Below the pieces are notes generated by a model. The model worked only from the letters and a program-made list of their open reading frames with translations. It made no database searches and was not told the DNA's origin. This document shows, in pieces, positions 1 to 6,465 of a stretch of 8,311 nt of DNA. The translations under genes and the position numbers were made by a program. Every line of letters begins with the position of its first letter. The first letter of the stretch is position 1. The stretch is from Acidobacteriota bacterium (GTDB lineage: Bacteria > Acidobacteriota > Terriglobia > Terriglobales > Acidobacteriaceae), in assembly GCA_021801945.1 (NCBI GenBank), contig JAKABE010000123.1, positions 1 to 8,311 on the forward strand, in the 5' to 3' direction.

Positions 1-114
1 CCTTGTCGTGCGCTTTGGTCGGCTCACGATTGGAGTTTCTTGGATGGACTCACGCAAATGTCAAACTGCTACTGCCACCCCGGCAAAGCCGGGGGATCTC
101 CCTCACCCTTTAGC
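1..114. other. Downstream edge with no supported gene
   Basis: Apart from the hairpin at 78-94, nothing resembling a gene or regulatory site is visible. ORFs that start here on the plus strand run antisense through the enolase-family gene. Confidence 0.5.
78..94 (-). terminator. GC-rich hairpin after the dehydratase gene
   Basis: A perfect inverted repeat, CCCCGGCAAAGCCGGGG, has a 7-bp GC stem and an AAA loop. It starts 20 bp beyond the stop codon of the enolase-family gene, where an end-of-operon terminator is expected. Reading on the minus strand, no clean T run follows (only scattered T's), so it is not a textbook intrinsic terminator. It may act as a U-tract-free terminator or mRNA 3' stabiliser, or be one copy of a dispersed genomic palindrome. 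The stem is seen directly; the role is inferred. Confidence 0.5.
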
Positions 115-1386
115 CTATCGCCCGGGTTCGAACCACGGTGTTCCGGGAATTTGTGCCTTCTTTGCCACTTCCTCGTACATCTCCACGCCCAGGCCTGGCC
201 GGTCCGAAGGAGCGATGAACCCATTCTCGATGATGTTGCCCTCCTTGACCCAGTTTCTCCAGAGATCGGGCACATCGATCCAATGCCACTCCTGGGCCAG
301 GAAGTTTGGGAAGGTGGTGCAAGCGTGAGCTGTCGCCATCTGTCCGATCGGCGAACACACGCTGTGCGGCGCCACAGGGACAGAGAAGGTTTGCGCCAGG
401 TTGGCGATCTTCTGGGCTTCGGCAAGACCACCGGTCTTCTGAAAATCGGGCTCGATGATGTCGATGCCCTTCTTCTCCAGCAACGCTCTAAATCCCCAGC
501 GCATGTATAGGTTTTCCCCGCAGGCAATGGGCGTATGGCTTGACTGCCGGATGTCCACCATGGCGTCGATGTCTTCTGCCGGACACGGTTCCTCCAGCCA
601 GGTCAGCCGGAAGGGCTCCAGCGCCTGGGCGACCTTCTTGCCGGTGGAAGCGTCGTAGCGGCCGTGCATGTCGCAGGCCAGTGCCATGTCCGTTGGCATG
701 TTTTCGCGCACCGTCGACACCCACTTCACCATGCGATCGATCTCGCCGTTGCTGGCCTGCCAGCCATACAGGGCCCACTTAGCTCGATCCCTGAAATCGT
801 CCAGGTCCATCTTTATCATCGAAAATCCTTGAGACTTGATCCATGCAATCTTCCGGTCCGAATCCGGTGCGAGAGGATTGCCAATTTCCGCGTCGCAATA
901 AACTCGGACCCGATCGCGAAACTTTCCGCCCAGCAGCCTGTAGACAGGCAATCCCAGAGCCTTTCCGGCGAGGTCCCACAAGGCGATTTCCAGGCCTGAT
1001 AGAGCGCAAACGAACTGCCCACCTTGCGCCCCGGAGAAGATGCCCATGGTGCGGACCCGCTCCCAGAGCGGTTCCACATCAAGCGGATTCTGCCCGATGA
1101 GCACCGGCCGCAAACTTTGGATCAGCGATACCGCTCCCCCTGCGGCATCTGTACATTCCCCTTCTCCGAAGATGCCCTGGTCCGAATCGACCCGGATGTG
1201 CGTCTGGGCTCCGTGGACCATCACCTGGGCCGTGCGGATATCTGTGATTTCGATTTTGAGCCTCTGGTATGAAGTGCTGGCGGCTTGGATGGCGTCCGAT
1301 AAAGCAGGAAGTGAAAAGGCCGAAAGAGAGCCAACCGCTGGAAGGCTAGCACCTTTCGGCATGCCTCTCCTTGAAGGTGATTCCAT
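115..1386 (-). CDS. Tat-exported mandelate racemase/muconate lactonizing family enzyme, sugar-acid dehydratase-like
   Basis: Enolase-superfamily protein of 423 aa, probably a Mg2+-dependent acid-sugar dehydratase. The N-terminal capping domain covers about residues 45-160 and the (beta/alpha)8 barrel follows. Visible barrel motifs are K192-M-D, D239-M-H241, E265 in WLEEP, E291 in CGEN, D314 in EPDF, H341 in APHS and E366 in AQEWH. Metal ligands would be D239, E265 and E291. H241 two residues after the first ligand plus an H341-D314 dyad is the galactonate dehydratase (DgoD)/ManD arrangement rather than the Lys-based racemase one. The N-terminus reads SRRGMPK at residues 5-11 followed by a mildly hydrophobic stretch, close to a Tat signal (S-R-R-x-F-L-K), so the enzyme is probably exported. 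The start at 1386 is chosen because GGAAAGGA lies 9 nt upstream and places the twin arginines at the N-terminus; an in-frame ATG at 1485 would add 33 unlikely residues. It is last in the polyol gene group. The exact substrate cannot be read from sequence. Confidence 0.88.
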   Translation of the reverse strand: MESPSRRGMPKGASLPAVGSLSAFSLPALSDAIQAASTSYQRLKIEITDIRTAQVMVHGAQTHIRVDSDQGIFGEGECTDAAGGAVSLIQSLRPVLIGQNPLDVEPLWERVRTMGIFSGAQGGQFVCALSGLEIALWDLAGKALGLPVYRLLGGKFRDRVRVYCDAEIGNPLAPDSDRKIAWIKSQGFSMIKMDLDDFRDRAKWALYGWQASNGEIDRMVKWVSTVRENMPTDMALACDMHGRYDASTGKKVAQALEPFRLTWLEEPCPAEDIDAMVDIRQSSHTPIACGENLYMRWGFRALLEKKGIDIIEPDFQKTGGLAEAQKIANLAQTFSVPVAPHSVCSPIGQMATAHACTTFPNFLAQEWHWIDVPDLWRNWVKEGNIIENGFIAPSDRPGLGVEMYEEVAKKAQIPGTPWFEPGR

Positions 1387-1395
1387 CGCGCGGAG

Positions 1396-1403
1396 TCCTT
1401 TCC
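1396..1403 (-). promoter_or_regulatory. Ribosome binding site of the enolase-family gene
   Basis: On the minus strand GGAAAGGA stands 9 nt before the ATG at 1386. It decides the start in favour of the twin-arginine-containing N-terminus over the upstream in-frame ATG at 1485. Confidence 0.65.
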
Positions 1404-1548
1404 ATTCCCGCGTGTATCCGGGTTGGCTGTACGCAGGAAACACCGCTTCCCATTCGACCCGCCTCAAAGAATGGCGACCTGGCAAAGGCGCATCTCGGGC
1501 GTACCGATCCTGAAGCTACTGTGAATCCATTATTTTCTCTGAGGCACA

Positions 1549-1577
1549 AGCATACTCCGATTTTGGCCACTTGGAAA
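1549..1577 (-). promoter_or_regulatory. Possible sigma-70-like promoter for the enolase-family gene
   Basis: In the 240-bp gap after the permease gene, the minus strand reads TTTCCA, a 17-bp spacer, then TATGCT (4 of 6 matches to each consensus box). It lies about 165 bp before the ATG at 1386. The gap is long for a purely cotranscribed gene, so a separate promoter is plausible, but the match is weak. Confidence 0.25.
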
Positions 1578-1603
1578 AGACTGGAGACTGGAGGTGAAGT
1601 GTG

Positions 1604-1622
1604 GCCGGTTCTTACCGCCGGC
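1604..1622 (-). other. Short inverted repeat just after the permease stop
   Basis: GCCGG (1604-1608) and CCGGC (1618-1622) can pair 5 bp beyond the permease stop. An alternative inner hairpin, CGGT-TCTT-ACCG (1606-1617), competes with it. No T run follows on the minus strand, so a real terminator is doubtful. A tandem 7-bp repeat (GACTGGA twice, 1579-1592) sits beside it. The rest of the 1387-1626 gap shows no coding signal. Confidence 0.25.
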
Positions 1623-1626
1623 GTCC

Positions 1627-2949
1627 TCAATGTGCGGCCAGGGAAGCGGAGGATACGCCTTTGGGTTGGTCGACATGAATGAAGTACGTGAGGACGGCAG
1701 CGAAATAGTACAAGACACCATAGACGATCACCACGCCCTTGATGCCCCAGAAGGGCAGGATGAGCGCGGCCAGGACGGGCCCGCCGAAGTTGGCCAGTCC
1801 TCCGCCCAGGTTCTGCACCGAAACTGCGGCGCCCTGGTGCTCAGGCTCCATGGCGGGAAAAATCGCACCCATGGGGACAAACGAGGTCACCGTAAAGGCA
1901 AACAGCAACGCCGCCACTGTAGCGGCCACGGTGTTATGGGGAAAATGGATCGGGAGCCAGTAAAAGAGCAGCGATGCCGTGCCGCAGCCGACGAAGCCGA
2001 ACCAACGCATCTGGCGCATCCACCCGATGCGGTCGCCAATCAGTCCCCAGGCCACATTGGTGACTGGCTGCACCAGGAAGAACGTTCCCCAGATGCGCAG
2101 CCACTCGGGGACGCTGAAGCCTACGCGCGGCGAGGTGTAGAGCAGCGGCATGATCACCGGAAAGCCAAACAAAGAGAGATTGCAGATGACGCGCGTGACG
2201 AGCGCCAGTGCGATGCTGCGGTTGTGGTAGATCAGCGTCACGCACTTGCTGATCTCCTCAAGCTTGCTCGTGCCTCTGCCCACCTTGCGCTGCTCTGGCT
2301 GAGAATTCTTGGGCCGGGGCATTGCGCGGCCATCGGTAAAGAAGTAGATCAGCAGCCCCCCTCCCAGCACCCACGCAATCGACATCCACAGGGTTCCCAT
2401 GAAGCCGATCCGCGGAATCGTGTAGCTGGGCAGATAAGACCCAATTACGCCGTAACCGATGGTGAACATGCTCCAAGTCCATCCAATAGCCGAGGCAAGC
2501 TCATGCGGACGGCTCTTCTGTACCACCCATACGAAGAAGCCGTAGAAGAACAGCGGGTAGGCGAAGCCGCGAATGCCATAAAAGAGCAGCGTCAAGGGCA
2601 GGTTGAGATGCGCCAGGCCCAGGCTGAGGAAGAGCACGTGAAAGACCAGCCACCAGGCAATTCCGACCAGCATGACGCGCCGCGGCGAAAAGACCTCGGC
2701 CAGCACTCCCGAGAGCCAACTGGAAAGCGCAGCGGTGCCGCCATAGACGCTGAAAACCAGCGCCGCGTCGCGGGCGCTGAAGCCCAGATTCACTAGATAC
2801 TTTGAGAGGAAGGCCTGTTCGATTCCGTCGCCAGTCATGCACAGCACGATGGCGATGTATCCGCCCAGCAGAGCCAAGGGCATGCCCAGCACGTAACGGT
2901 CATGCCGGGCGCCATCGAGAGTAGAAGATTCAGTGTGCTGATCGCTCAC
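1627..2949 (-). CDS. MFS polyol permease, ribitol/D-arabinitol transporter (RbtT/DalT) type
   Basis: Twelve-helix major facilitator superfamily permease of 440 aa, inner membrane. From memory of Klebsiella DalT/RbtT, the match runs through the protein: [20 protein letters not shown] (residues 25-44), [14 protein letters not shown] (121-134), [19 protein letters not shown] (170-188), [12 protein letters not shown] (259-270) and [18 protein letters not shown] (364-381). MFS motif A-like loops are at [11 protein letters not shown] (81-91) and [11 protein letters not shown] (302-312). The charged loop between the two six-helix halves is at about 205-235. It should be a proton-linked pentitol importer. 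The start is GTG: bases 2946-2949 read GTGA on the minus strand, so this start overlaps the dehydrogenase stop, indicating translational coupling. GAGGA stands 9 nt upstream. The neighbour, a xylitol dehydrogenase-like enzyme, supports a polyol substrate; which polyol is not readable. Confidence 0.93.
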   Translation of the reverse strand: MSDQHTESSTLDGARHDRYVLGMPLALLGGYIAIVLCMTGDGIEQAFLSKYLVNLGFSARDAALVFSVYGGTAALSSWLSGVLAEVFSPRRVMLVGIAWWLVFHVLFLSLGLAHLNLPLTLLFYGIRGFAYPLFFYGFFVWVVQKSRPHELASAIGWTWSMFTIGYGVIGSYLPSYTIPRIGFMGTLWMSIAWVLGGGLLIYFFTDGRAMPRPKNSQPEQRKVGRGTSKLEEISKCVTLIYHNRSIALALVTRVICNLSLFGFPVIMPLLYTSPRVGFSVPEWLRIWGTFFLVQPVTNVAWGLIGDRIGWMRQMRWFGFVGCGTASLLFYWLPIHFPHNTVAATVAALLFAFTVTSFVPMGAIFPAMEPEHQGAAVSVQNLGGGLANFGGPVLAALILPFWGIKGVVIVYGVLYYFAAVLTYFIHVDQPKGVSSASLAAH

Positions 2950-3992
2950 GCAGCGGAGTCCTCAACCGCAATCTGCAGCTTGACGTCGGCCGGACGACCC
3001 TCGGCGGCGCGTTCAAAGGCGGCAATCCCCTGCGCAAAAGGGAAGGTTGCCGAAAGCAGTGGCTTCAGATTCACCTTGCCCGAGGCCAACAGAGCCACGG
3101 CCTTTGGATAGACATTCGCATAACGGAAGACGGTCTCCACGCGGGCTTCCTTAGCCTGCGCCGCCACCACATCGAAGGGCGCAAGAGCAGGCGTCATGCC
3201 CACAAGCACGAGCACGCCGGCGGGCGCCAGGAGATCGAAGATTCCTTCATAGGCGCGCGTGCTGCCACTGGCCTCGAAGACCACATCCGCTCCCCAGCCA
3301 CCGGTCTGTTCGGCCACAAAAGCGGCCAATGAGCCACTGCGGATATCGAAGGGCAAGATCGCGGGATACTGGCCTGCAATCGCCAGCTTCTCCGCGAAAA
3401 GATCGGAGATGATTACCGTCCCCGCACCCGCAGCCTGAGCGGCAAGCGCCGTCATGATTCCGATCGGCCCCGCGCCCAGCACCACGGCCATAGCGCCCGG
3501 CTTCATGCCGGCCTTGGTCGCGGCGTGCAATCCGACAGCGAAGGGCTCAACCATCGCCCCTTCCGCCAGCGAAACATGATCGGGCAGCTTGAAGGTGAAA
3601 GCCGCGGGGTGCACCACCTCCGGCGTCAGACAGCCGTGAATCGGAGGCGTAGCCCAGAAGCGCACCGCCGGGTCCAGGTTGTAGTGGCCTTCGCGGCTGG
3701 CCCGCGAATTCATGTCGGGAACGCCGGGCTCCATGCAGACGCGGTCGCCCGGCGCCAGGTCTTTCACCTCTTTGCCCACCTCGATGACCACGCCGGCCGC
3801 CTCGTGGCCCAGCACCATGGGCGCGTTCACCACAAAGGGACCAATCCGCCCATGCTTGTAATAGTGCACATCGCTGCCGCAAATGCCCACACGCCCAATG
3901 CGAATGCGCACGTCGTGCGGCCCCATCTTCTGCTCCAGATCGATCTCGCGCAGCAAGAGGCGGAGTTTTTCTTCCAGTACCAGCGCTTTCAT
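2946..3992 (-). CDS. Zinc-dependent xylitol/polyol dehydrogenase (D-xylulose reductase-like)
   Basis: Medium-chain dehydrogenase/reductase of 348 aa, cytoplasmic, expected to oxidise a polyol such as xylitol to its ketose (D-xylulose) with NAD+. Catalytic zinc ligands are visible at C38 ([10 protein letters not shown]), H63-E64 (GHEAAG) and E149 (MVEPFAVG). The Rossmann motif GAGPIG is at 173-178, and D197 at the end of the second strand favours NAD over NADP. The stretch RFWATPP (111-117), then [20 protein letters not shown], and later VAAQAKE and RYANVYP, recall Morganella and rhizobial xylitol dehydrogenases. The lobe that often holds four structural-zinc cysteines (about 88-112, [20 protein letters not shown]) has none, as in that xylitol dehydrogenase branch. 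GAGG lies 6 nt before the ATG. It is the first gene of the pair with the polyol permease. Other polyols (sorbitol, arabinitol, L-idonate) remain possible substrates. Confidence 0.92.
   Translation of the reverse strand: MKALVLEEKLRLLLREIDLEQKMGPHDVRIRIGRVGICGSDVHYYKHGRIGPFVVNAPMVLGHEAAGVVIEVGKEVKDLAPGDRVCMEPGVPDMNSRASREGHYNLDPAVRFWATPPIHGCLTPEVVHPAAFTFKLPDHVSLAEGAMVEPFAVGLHAATKAGMKPGAMAVVLGAGPIGIMTALAAQAAGAGTVIISDLFAEKLAIAGQYPAILPFDIRSGSLAAFVAEQTGGWGADVVFEASGSTRAYEGIFDLLAPAGVLVLVGMTPALAPFDVVAAQAKEARVETVFRYANVYPKAVALLASGKVNLKPLLSATFPFAQGIAAFERAAEGRPADVKLQIAVEDSAA
2959..2965 (-). promoter_or_regulatory. Ribosome binding site of the permease, inside the dehydrogenase gene
   Basis: TTGAGGA on the minus strand lies 9 nt before the GTG start at 2949, within the last codons of the dehydrogenase. 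With the 4-base GTGA overlap this fits coupled translation. It decides the GTG start over the later Met at residue 23. Confidence 0.6.
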
Positions 3993-4165
3993 GACAAACC
4001 TCGACGATGAATCCAGCTTTCTGCCTTTTCCTTAGACGCTCTAGAATACTATCGCCGAAAGACCGGATCCTTGCTGACGATTTCTACTATCTTTTCATTG
4101 TCCAAATTTCGCCAGTGGGCGGGAGAATTGCGGTGAGCAAGGCCGACATGAACTGCCGTTCCGCA

Positions 4166-4189
4166 GGGATGGAAGAGGGGAGGGGGGGG
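4166..4189 (+). other. G-rich tract with G8 homopolymer, possible G-quadruplex
   Basis: Plus-strand runs are GGG (4166-4168), GGGG (4177-4180) and an uninterrupted G8 (4182-4189), giving enough runs for a quadruplex if an 8-nt loop is allowed. The minus-strand transcripts here would carry the C-rich version. The run is seen directly; any structural role is speculation. Confidence 0.3.
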
Positions 4190-4196
4190 TGAACTG

Positions 4197-4213
4197 CCGG
4201 CGCCGCTCGCCGG
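4197..4213 (-). terminator. Hairpin directly after the YdeI-like gene
   Basis: CCGGCG (4197-4202) pairs with CGCCGG (4208-4213) around a 5-nt loop, beginning 4 bp past the stop codon at 4217. On the minus strand it is followed by a short spacer and a C run, not a T run, so intrinsic termination is uncertain. Confidence 0.35.
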
Positions 4214-4216
4214 GGT

Positions 4217-4468
4217 TCAGCGATGCGGGCAGCCAGGCCAGCAACAGGGCCGCCGCATTCCTTCTTTCAGCTCCGAGCACACCCTTTCGACGTGCTGCTT
4301 CCTGGTCTCCGGCTTCTTGACGGAGATGGTCCAGCAGATCCACTCGTTGCGCGCAAGGGGAGTAATATCCTGCCATGCTGCGTGAGCCGCGGGATCGGAC
4401 ATGAGCGCCTCCCGCAAATCCTGCGGCACCCGATGCGCGACACCCGTGGCAATTCTGTTCTTTTCCAT
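4217..4468 (-). CDS. Small YdeI/OmpD-associated family protein
   Basis: An 83-aa soluble protein matching the short, stand-alone form of the YdeI/OmpD-associated (OmdA-type) domain. Typical features are VPQDLREALMSDPAAHAAW (residues 14-32), TPLARNEWICWTISVKKPETR (36-56) with the conserved K-x-x-E-T-R, a basic helix RKQHVERVCSELKEGMRR, and a Cys-rich tail CCWPGCPHR seen in many short members. The family's biochemical role is not established; longer relatives have been linked to resistance to polymyxin-type peptides and to bacteriocin protection. There is no signal peptide or membrane segment. GGAG lies only 2 nt before the ATG, so the ribosome site is poor, and no better upstream start was found. 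It stands alone between the polyol genes and the metallohydrolase and shows no functional link to either. The family assignment is from recall of motif shape. Confidence 0.82.
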   Translation of the reverse strand: MEKNRIATGVAHRVPQDLREALMSDPAAHAAWQDITPLARNEWICWTISVKKPETRKQHVERVCSELKEGMRRPCCWPGCPHR

Positions 4469-4761
4469 GTCTCCGCAGGGGCCTCCCGATACTGCCTCGG
4501 GGCAATTCGGCGCTCAGGGGCAGGGTGGACAGTCAAGCCGCTGAATCCGTCGGCAGTCCTCGCCGCAAGCGATTCCGGCTGCGGGGATTCACCCCAGGCG
4601 CGTTACAGCGCTTTGGGTTCTGCTTGCTACAGAAACCCTGCGATCAAGTGGGCCTTTCCTCATGAAGAGCCCACCTGGAACGATGCTGCAATGTCAACAC
4701 GTGAAGCGAAAAAGTTGCAAAAACCTCAGCGCACATGGGATCGACGAACTACAGCCCATGA
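4469..4761. other. Intergenic stretch with no supported gene
   Basis: About 290 bp between the YdeI-like gene and the end of the metallohydrolase gene. No open frame here resembles a protein family. A plus-strand frame at 4223-4798 is antisense to the YdeI gene and reads as low-complexity basic sequence. The only structure noted is the hairpin at 4648-4674. The upstream signals of the YdeI gene should be here but no clear promoter is visible. Confidence 0.5.
4648..4674. other. Interrupted stem-loop downstream of the metallohydrolase gene
   Basis: GTGGGC (4648-4653) pairs with GCCCAC (4669-4674). After one C-A mismatch the stem continues as TTTC/GAAG (one T-G wobble) around a 5-nt loop. There is no T run on either strand, and it lies 88 bp past the metallohydrolase stop, so a terminator role is doubtful. 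Confidence 0.35.
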
Positions 4762-5910
4762 CTACTTGTCCTGGTGGCCAGCCGCACGCGCCCAATAAAC
4801 CTTGGTAAATCCGTTGCGCGGATTGGTGACCGTAATCTTGCCTGACGGGGCAATGTCCAGGTTAATCGGATAGGTCTTGTCGGGCTTCGTGTTGAGATTG
4901 GCGATGTAGTTGGGATTGGGGTTCAGTGCCGGATAGCGCACAGAGTAATGCTCCATCCACAAACCCTCTAGGCCAGGAAAACTCTCGACGGTCTTGAGCA
5001 CAGCCTGATCGCCGCCCTTCAGGGGACCGTTCTGCATCAGCGCCACCAGCGGCGCAAAGGCCGCCGTCGGCGGGCTGCTGGAAAGGTTCATTCCGTGGCC
5101 AGTAACAAAGTACACATCCACCTTGCCAATCTTGTTCACCGGGCACAGCAGCTTCAGCTCATTGTTCCAGGTGTTGTCTCCCAGGTCGAGGATGCGCGTC
5201 TTGCCGAAGGTCATCAGCATGCCCAACGAATAGACATTCTCCAAACCACCATCGTCCGCCTTCTGCGGCACGCCGACGCAGTACGGGTTGGGCTGGCCGG
5301 CGCCTGGGAGCGGGGAGTTGATCAATTTCGCGGCGCTGGCCACAAACTTGATGTGCAGCGAGCCGATGTCGAGCGTCTGGCCCACCTTTTCCGAGATGTG
5401 AGGATGGCCCTGGTAGGCGGCGACCCATTTTTTATAGAGCGCCTCAGTAGTAAAGGGGGAGTTGCGAAAGCGGGCAGGAACATTGGGCGGAAGAAACTGG
5501 CTGTTGGGGCCGTGATCGACGAACGTGTTGGCGGGCAGTTTCTCGAGCAGCGCATCCACGCCGCCGGAGTGGTCGATGTGATAGTGCGTCAACAACAGAT
5601 AGTCGATGTGCGTGACGCCTAGCGCCGCTGCGGCCGCGGCGATGCGCACGGCGCTCGAAGTCATCGGGGGAGCAGACTTTGCGCCCCTGCGCATCGGCCA
5701 CTGGCCGAAGCCTGGGGGCCAGCCAGTGTCAATGACGAGCGACTTACCCTCCGGGGTTACCCAAATGGAAGCAGCTCCGCCTTCCACGTCCACGACACTA
5801 AAGCGAAGATCCTTCTTCGAGCCCCAGCTTGGGCCTGCGGCGTTCGACCTGGGCGCAGCAACCATGCCCAGAGCCAGCAAACATATGAGAGTAGGCAATC
5901 TATGCGACAA
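4762..5910 (-). CDS. Secreted metallo-beta-lactamase-fold hydrolase
   Basis: Predicted 382-aa exported MBL-fold metallohydrolase. From the TTG start (read as Met) the N-terminus is SHR, a hydrophobic core LPTLICLLALGMVAA, then SNAA with cleavage near residue 25: a standard Sec signal peptide. The fold follows: FSVVDVEGGAASIWV and the LVIDTGW strand at about 38-64, the metal motif THYHIDH at 108-114 (H109, H111, D113, H114), LDLGD near 241-245 and VTGHGMN with H272 as further candidate metal ligands. The C-terminal 60 residues look like a small beta domain. The start at 5910 is preferred because AGGAGGAG ends 4 nt before it, whereas ATG starts at 5985 and 6045 would place about 25-45 polar or basic residues before the signal. 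The substrate is unknown; MBL-fold enzymes range from lactamases to nucleases and lactonases, and nothing here marks a true beta-lactamase. It is divergent from the PQQ dehydrogenase gene. Confidence 0.85.
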   Translation of the reverse strand: MSHRLPTLICLLALGMVAAPRSNAAGPSWGSKKDLRFSVVDVEGGAASIWVTPEGKSLVIDTGWPPGFGQWPMRRGAKSAPPMTSSAVRIAAAAAALGVTHIDYLLLTHYHIDHSGGVDALLEKLPANTFVDHGPNSQFLPPNVPARFRNSPFTTEALYKKWVAAYQGHPHISEKVGQTLDIGSLHIKFVASAAKLINSPLPGAGQPNPYCVGVPQKADDGGLENVYSLGMLMTFGKTRILDLGDNTWNNELKLLCPVNKIGKVDVYFVTGHGMNLSSSPPTAAFAPLVALMQNGPLKGGDQAVLKTVESFPGLEGLWMEHYSVRYPALNPNPNYIANLNTKPDKTYPINLDIAPSGKITVTNPRNGFTKVYWARAAGHQDK

Positions 5911-5914
5911 GAAG

Positions 5915-5922
5915 CTCCTCCT
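5915..5922 (-). promoter_or_regulatory. Strong Shine-Dalgarno deciding a TTG start
   Basis: AGGAGGAG on the minus strand ends 4 nt before TTG at 5910; the core AGGAGG has a 6-nt spacer. It is the best ribosome site in the window and coincides exactly with a start that produces a clean signal peptide, so it outweighs the in-frame ATGs at 5985 and 6045. Confidence 0.75.
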
Positions 5923-5965
5923 GCGGTTCCATCTATCGAGGTCCCAGGATACCACCCCAAAACCC

Positions 5966-5994
5966 ACTATAAGCCTGCTTACCATCCGAGTCTT
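5966..5994 (-). promoter_or_regulatory. Possible promoter of the metallohydrolase gene
   Basis: On the minus strand AAGACT, a 17-bp spacer, then TATAGT (5 of 6 matches to the -10 consensus; -35 only 3 of 6). The -10 box is about 55 bp before the TTG start at 5910. If real, transcription would begin after the ATGs at 5985 and 6045, agreeing with the TTG start. Confidence 0.35.
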
Positions 5995-6045
5995 ACGGGC
6001 CTGTTTGCCTCTCGCAGGATCTATGGAAAAAGCTTCTACCCACAA

Positions 6046-6058
6046 AACCGCTGCGGTT
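6046..6058. repeat. Perfect inverted repeat AACCGCTGCGGTT
   Basis: Six-base arms, AACCGC and GCGGTT, flank a single T. The 9-base core CCGCTGCGG recurs at 6132-6140. Its position in a divergent promoter region suggests a dimeric regulator's operator, which is inference only. Confidence 0.45.
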
Positions 6059-6130
6059 AGATCGGCAATACCCGTCGCTTTGATCGATGAATACGGCGCC
6101 GCCTGTGGATGAGTACTATCCGCAATGTGA

Positions 6131-6141
6131 CCCGCTGCGGG
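6131..6141. repeat. Second inverted repeat CCCGCTGCGGG
   Basis: Five-base arms, CCCGC and GCGGG, flank a single T, with the same core as the repeat at 6046-6058. Centre-to-centre spacing is 84 bp, close to eight helical turns, so both sites would face the same side of the DNA. Confidence 0.45.
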
Positions 6142-6465
6142 ATGCGTCTAAAATCCTGTCATTCTCGTCTCCCATACTGCCAGCGTACTCCGCTGCAGCT
6201 TCCATTGTGTAGGCCAGGCCCCAAACATGATAGAGTGCTGTCTGCAAGAGAAAACAGCCGCCGTGTGTTGCATAATGCGAATTACGCTTTGCGATATGTC
6301 CATTCGCGCGCCTCGCACACATTCTCCTGAATTCGAAGTGCAACGGAGATAAAAGGCTGGGGGTCGCGCACTGGATGGACTTCTATCCTGCGCAATCAGC
6401 ACATGGATAAACCAGATGCAATCAGCCGCGTCAGGCAAGTGGGCGCGACGATGACGTGGGGGATC

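Larger units (their letters stand above)
3993..4216. other. Non-coding gap upstream of the polyol genes
   Basis: These 224 bp separate the YdeI-like gene from the dehydrogenase and should hold the promoter of the polyol genes. No convincing -35/-10 pair was found: TTGGAC (minus strand, 4105-4100) has only a poor -10 at the right distance. The region also holds a G-rich tract (4166-4189) and a repeated 10-mer, TGAACTGCCG, at about 4148 and 4190. Short ORFs crossing it look like chance. Confidence 0.5.
5911..6465. other. Divergent intergenic region of 555 bp
   Basis: The region lies between the minus-strand metallohydrolase gene and the plus-strand PQQ dehydrogenase gene and should carry both promoters. 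No open frame in it resembles a known protein. It contains the metallohydrolase promoter candidate, two inverted repeats with the core CCGCTGCGG, a half-related CCGCTGC at 6190-6196, and a GGAG followed 25 nt later by an 11-codon ORF (6375-6410). No convincing promoter for the PQQ gene was found: CATAAT near 6270 lacks a partner -35. Confidence 0.55.

Noticed and set aside
1594..2796. Long plus-strand open frame (400 codons)
   Set aside because: It is antisense to the permease gene, is full of His, Arg, Gln and Asp with no recognisable domain, and arises from codon bias of the real minus-strand gene.
3525..4010. Plus-strand open frame of 161 codons
   Set aside because: Antisense shadow of the dehydrogenase, whose catalytic and Rossmann motifs are clear on the minus strand.
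4033..4043. TAGACGCTCTA as an operator for the polyol genes
   Set aside because: The arms are only 4 bp and do not extend; a match of this size is expected by chance.
4223..4798. Plus-strand open frame of 191 codons
   Set aside because: It overlaps the YdeI-like gene in antisense, has no family resemblance or ribosome site, and runs into the 3' end of the metallohydrolase gene.
4762..5910. Antibiotic-resistance beta-lactamase
   Set aside because: The HxHxDH motif only shows the metallo-beta-lactamase fold; the rest of the protein does not resemble class B lactamases.
6375..6410. 11-codon ORF just before the PQQ dehydrogenase, possible leader peptide
   Set aside because: No run of regulatory codons, no attenuator hairpin after it, and its GGAG is 25 nt away; it is probably chance.
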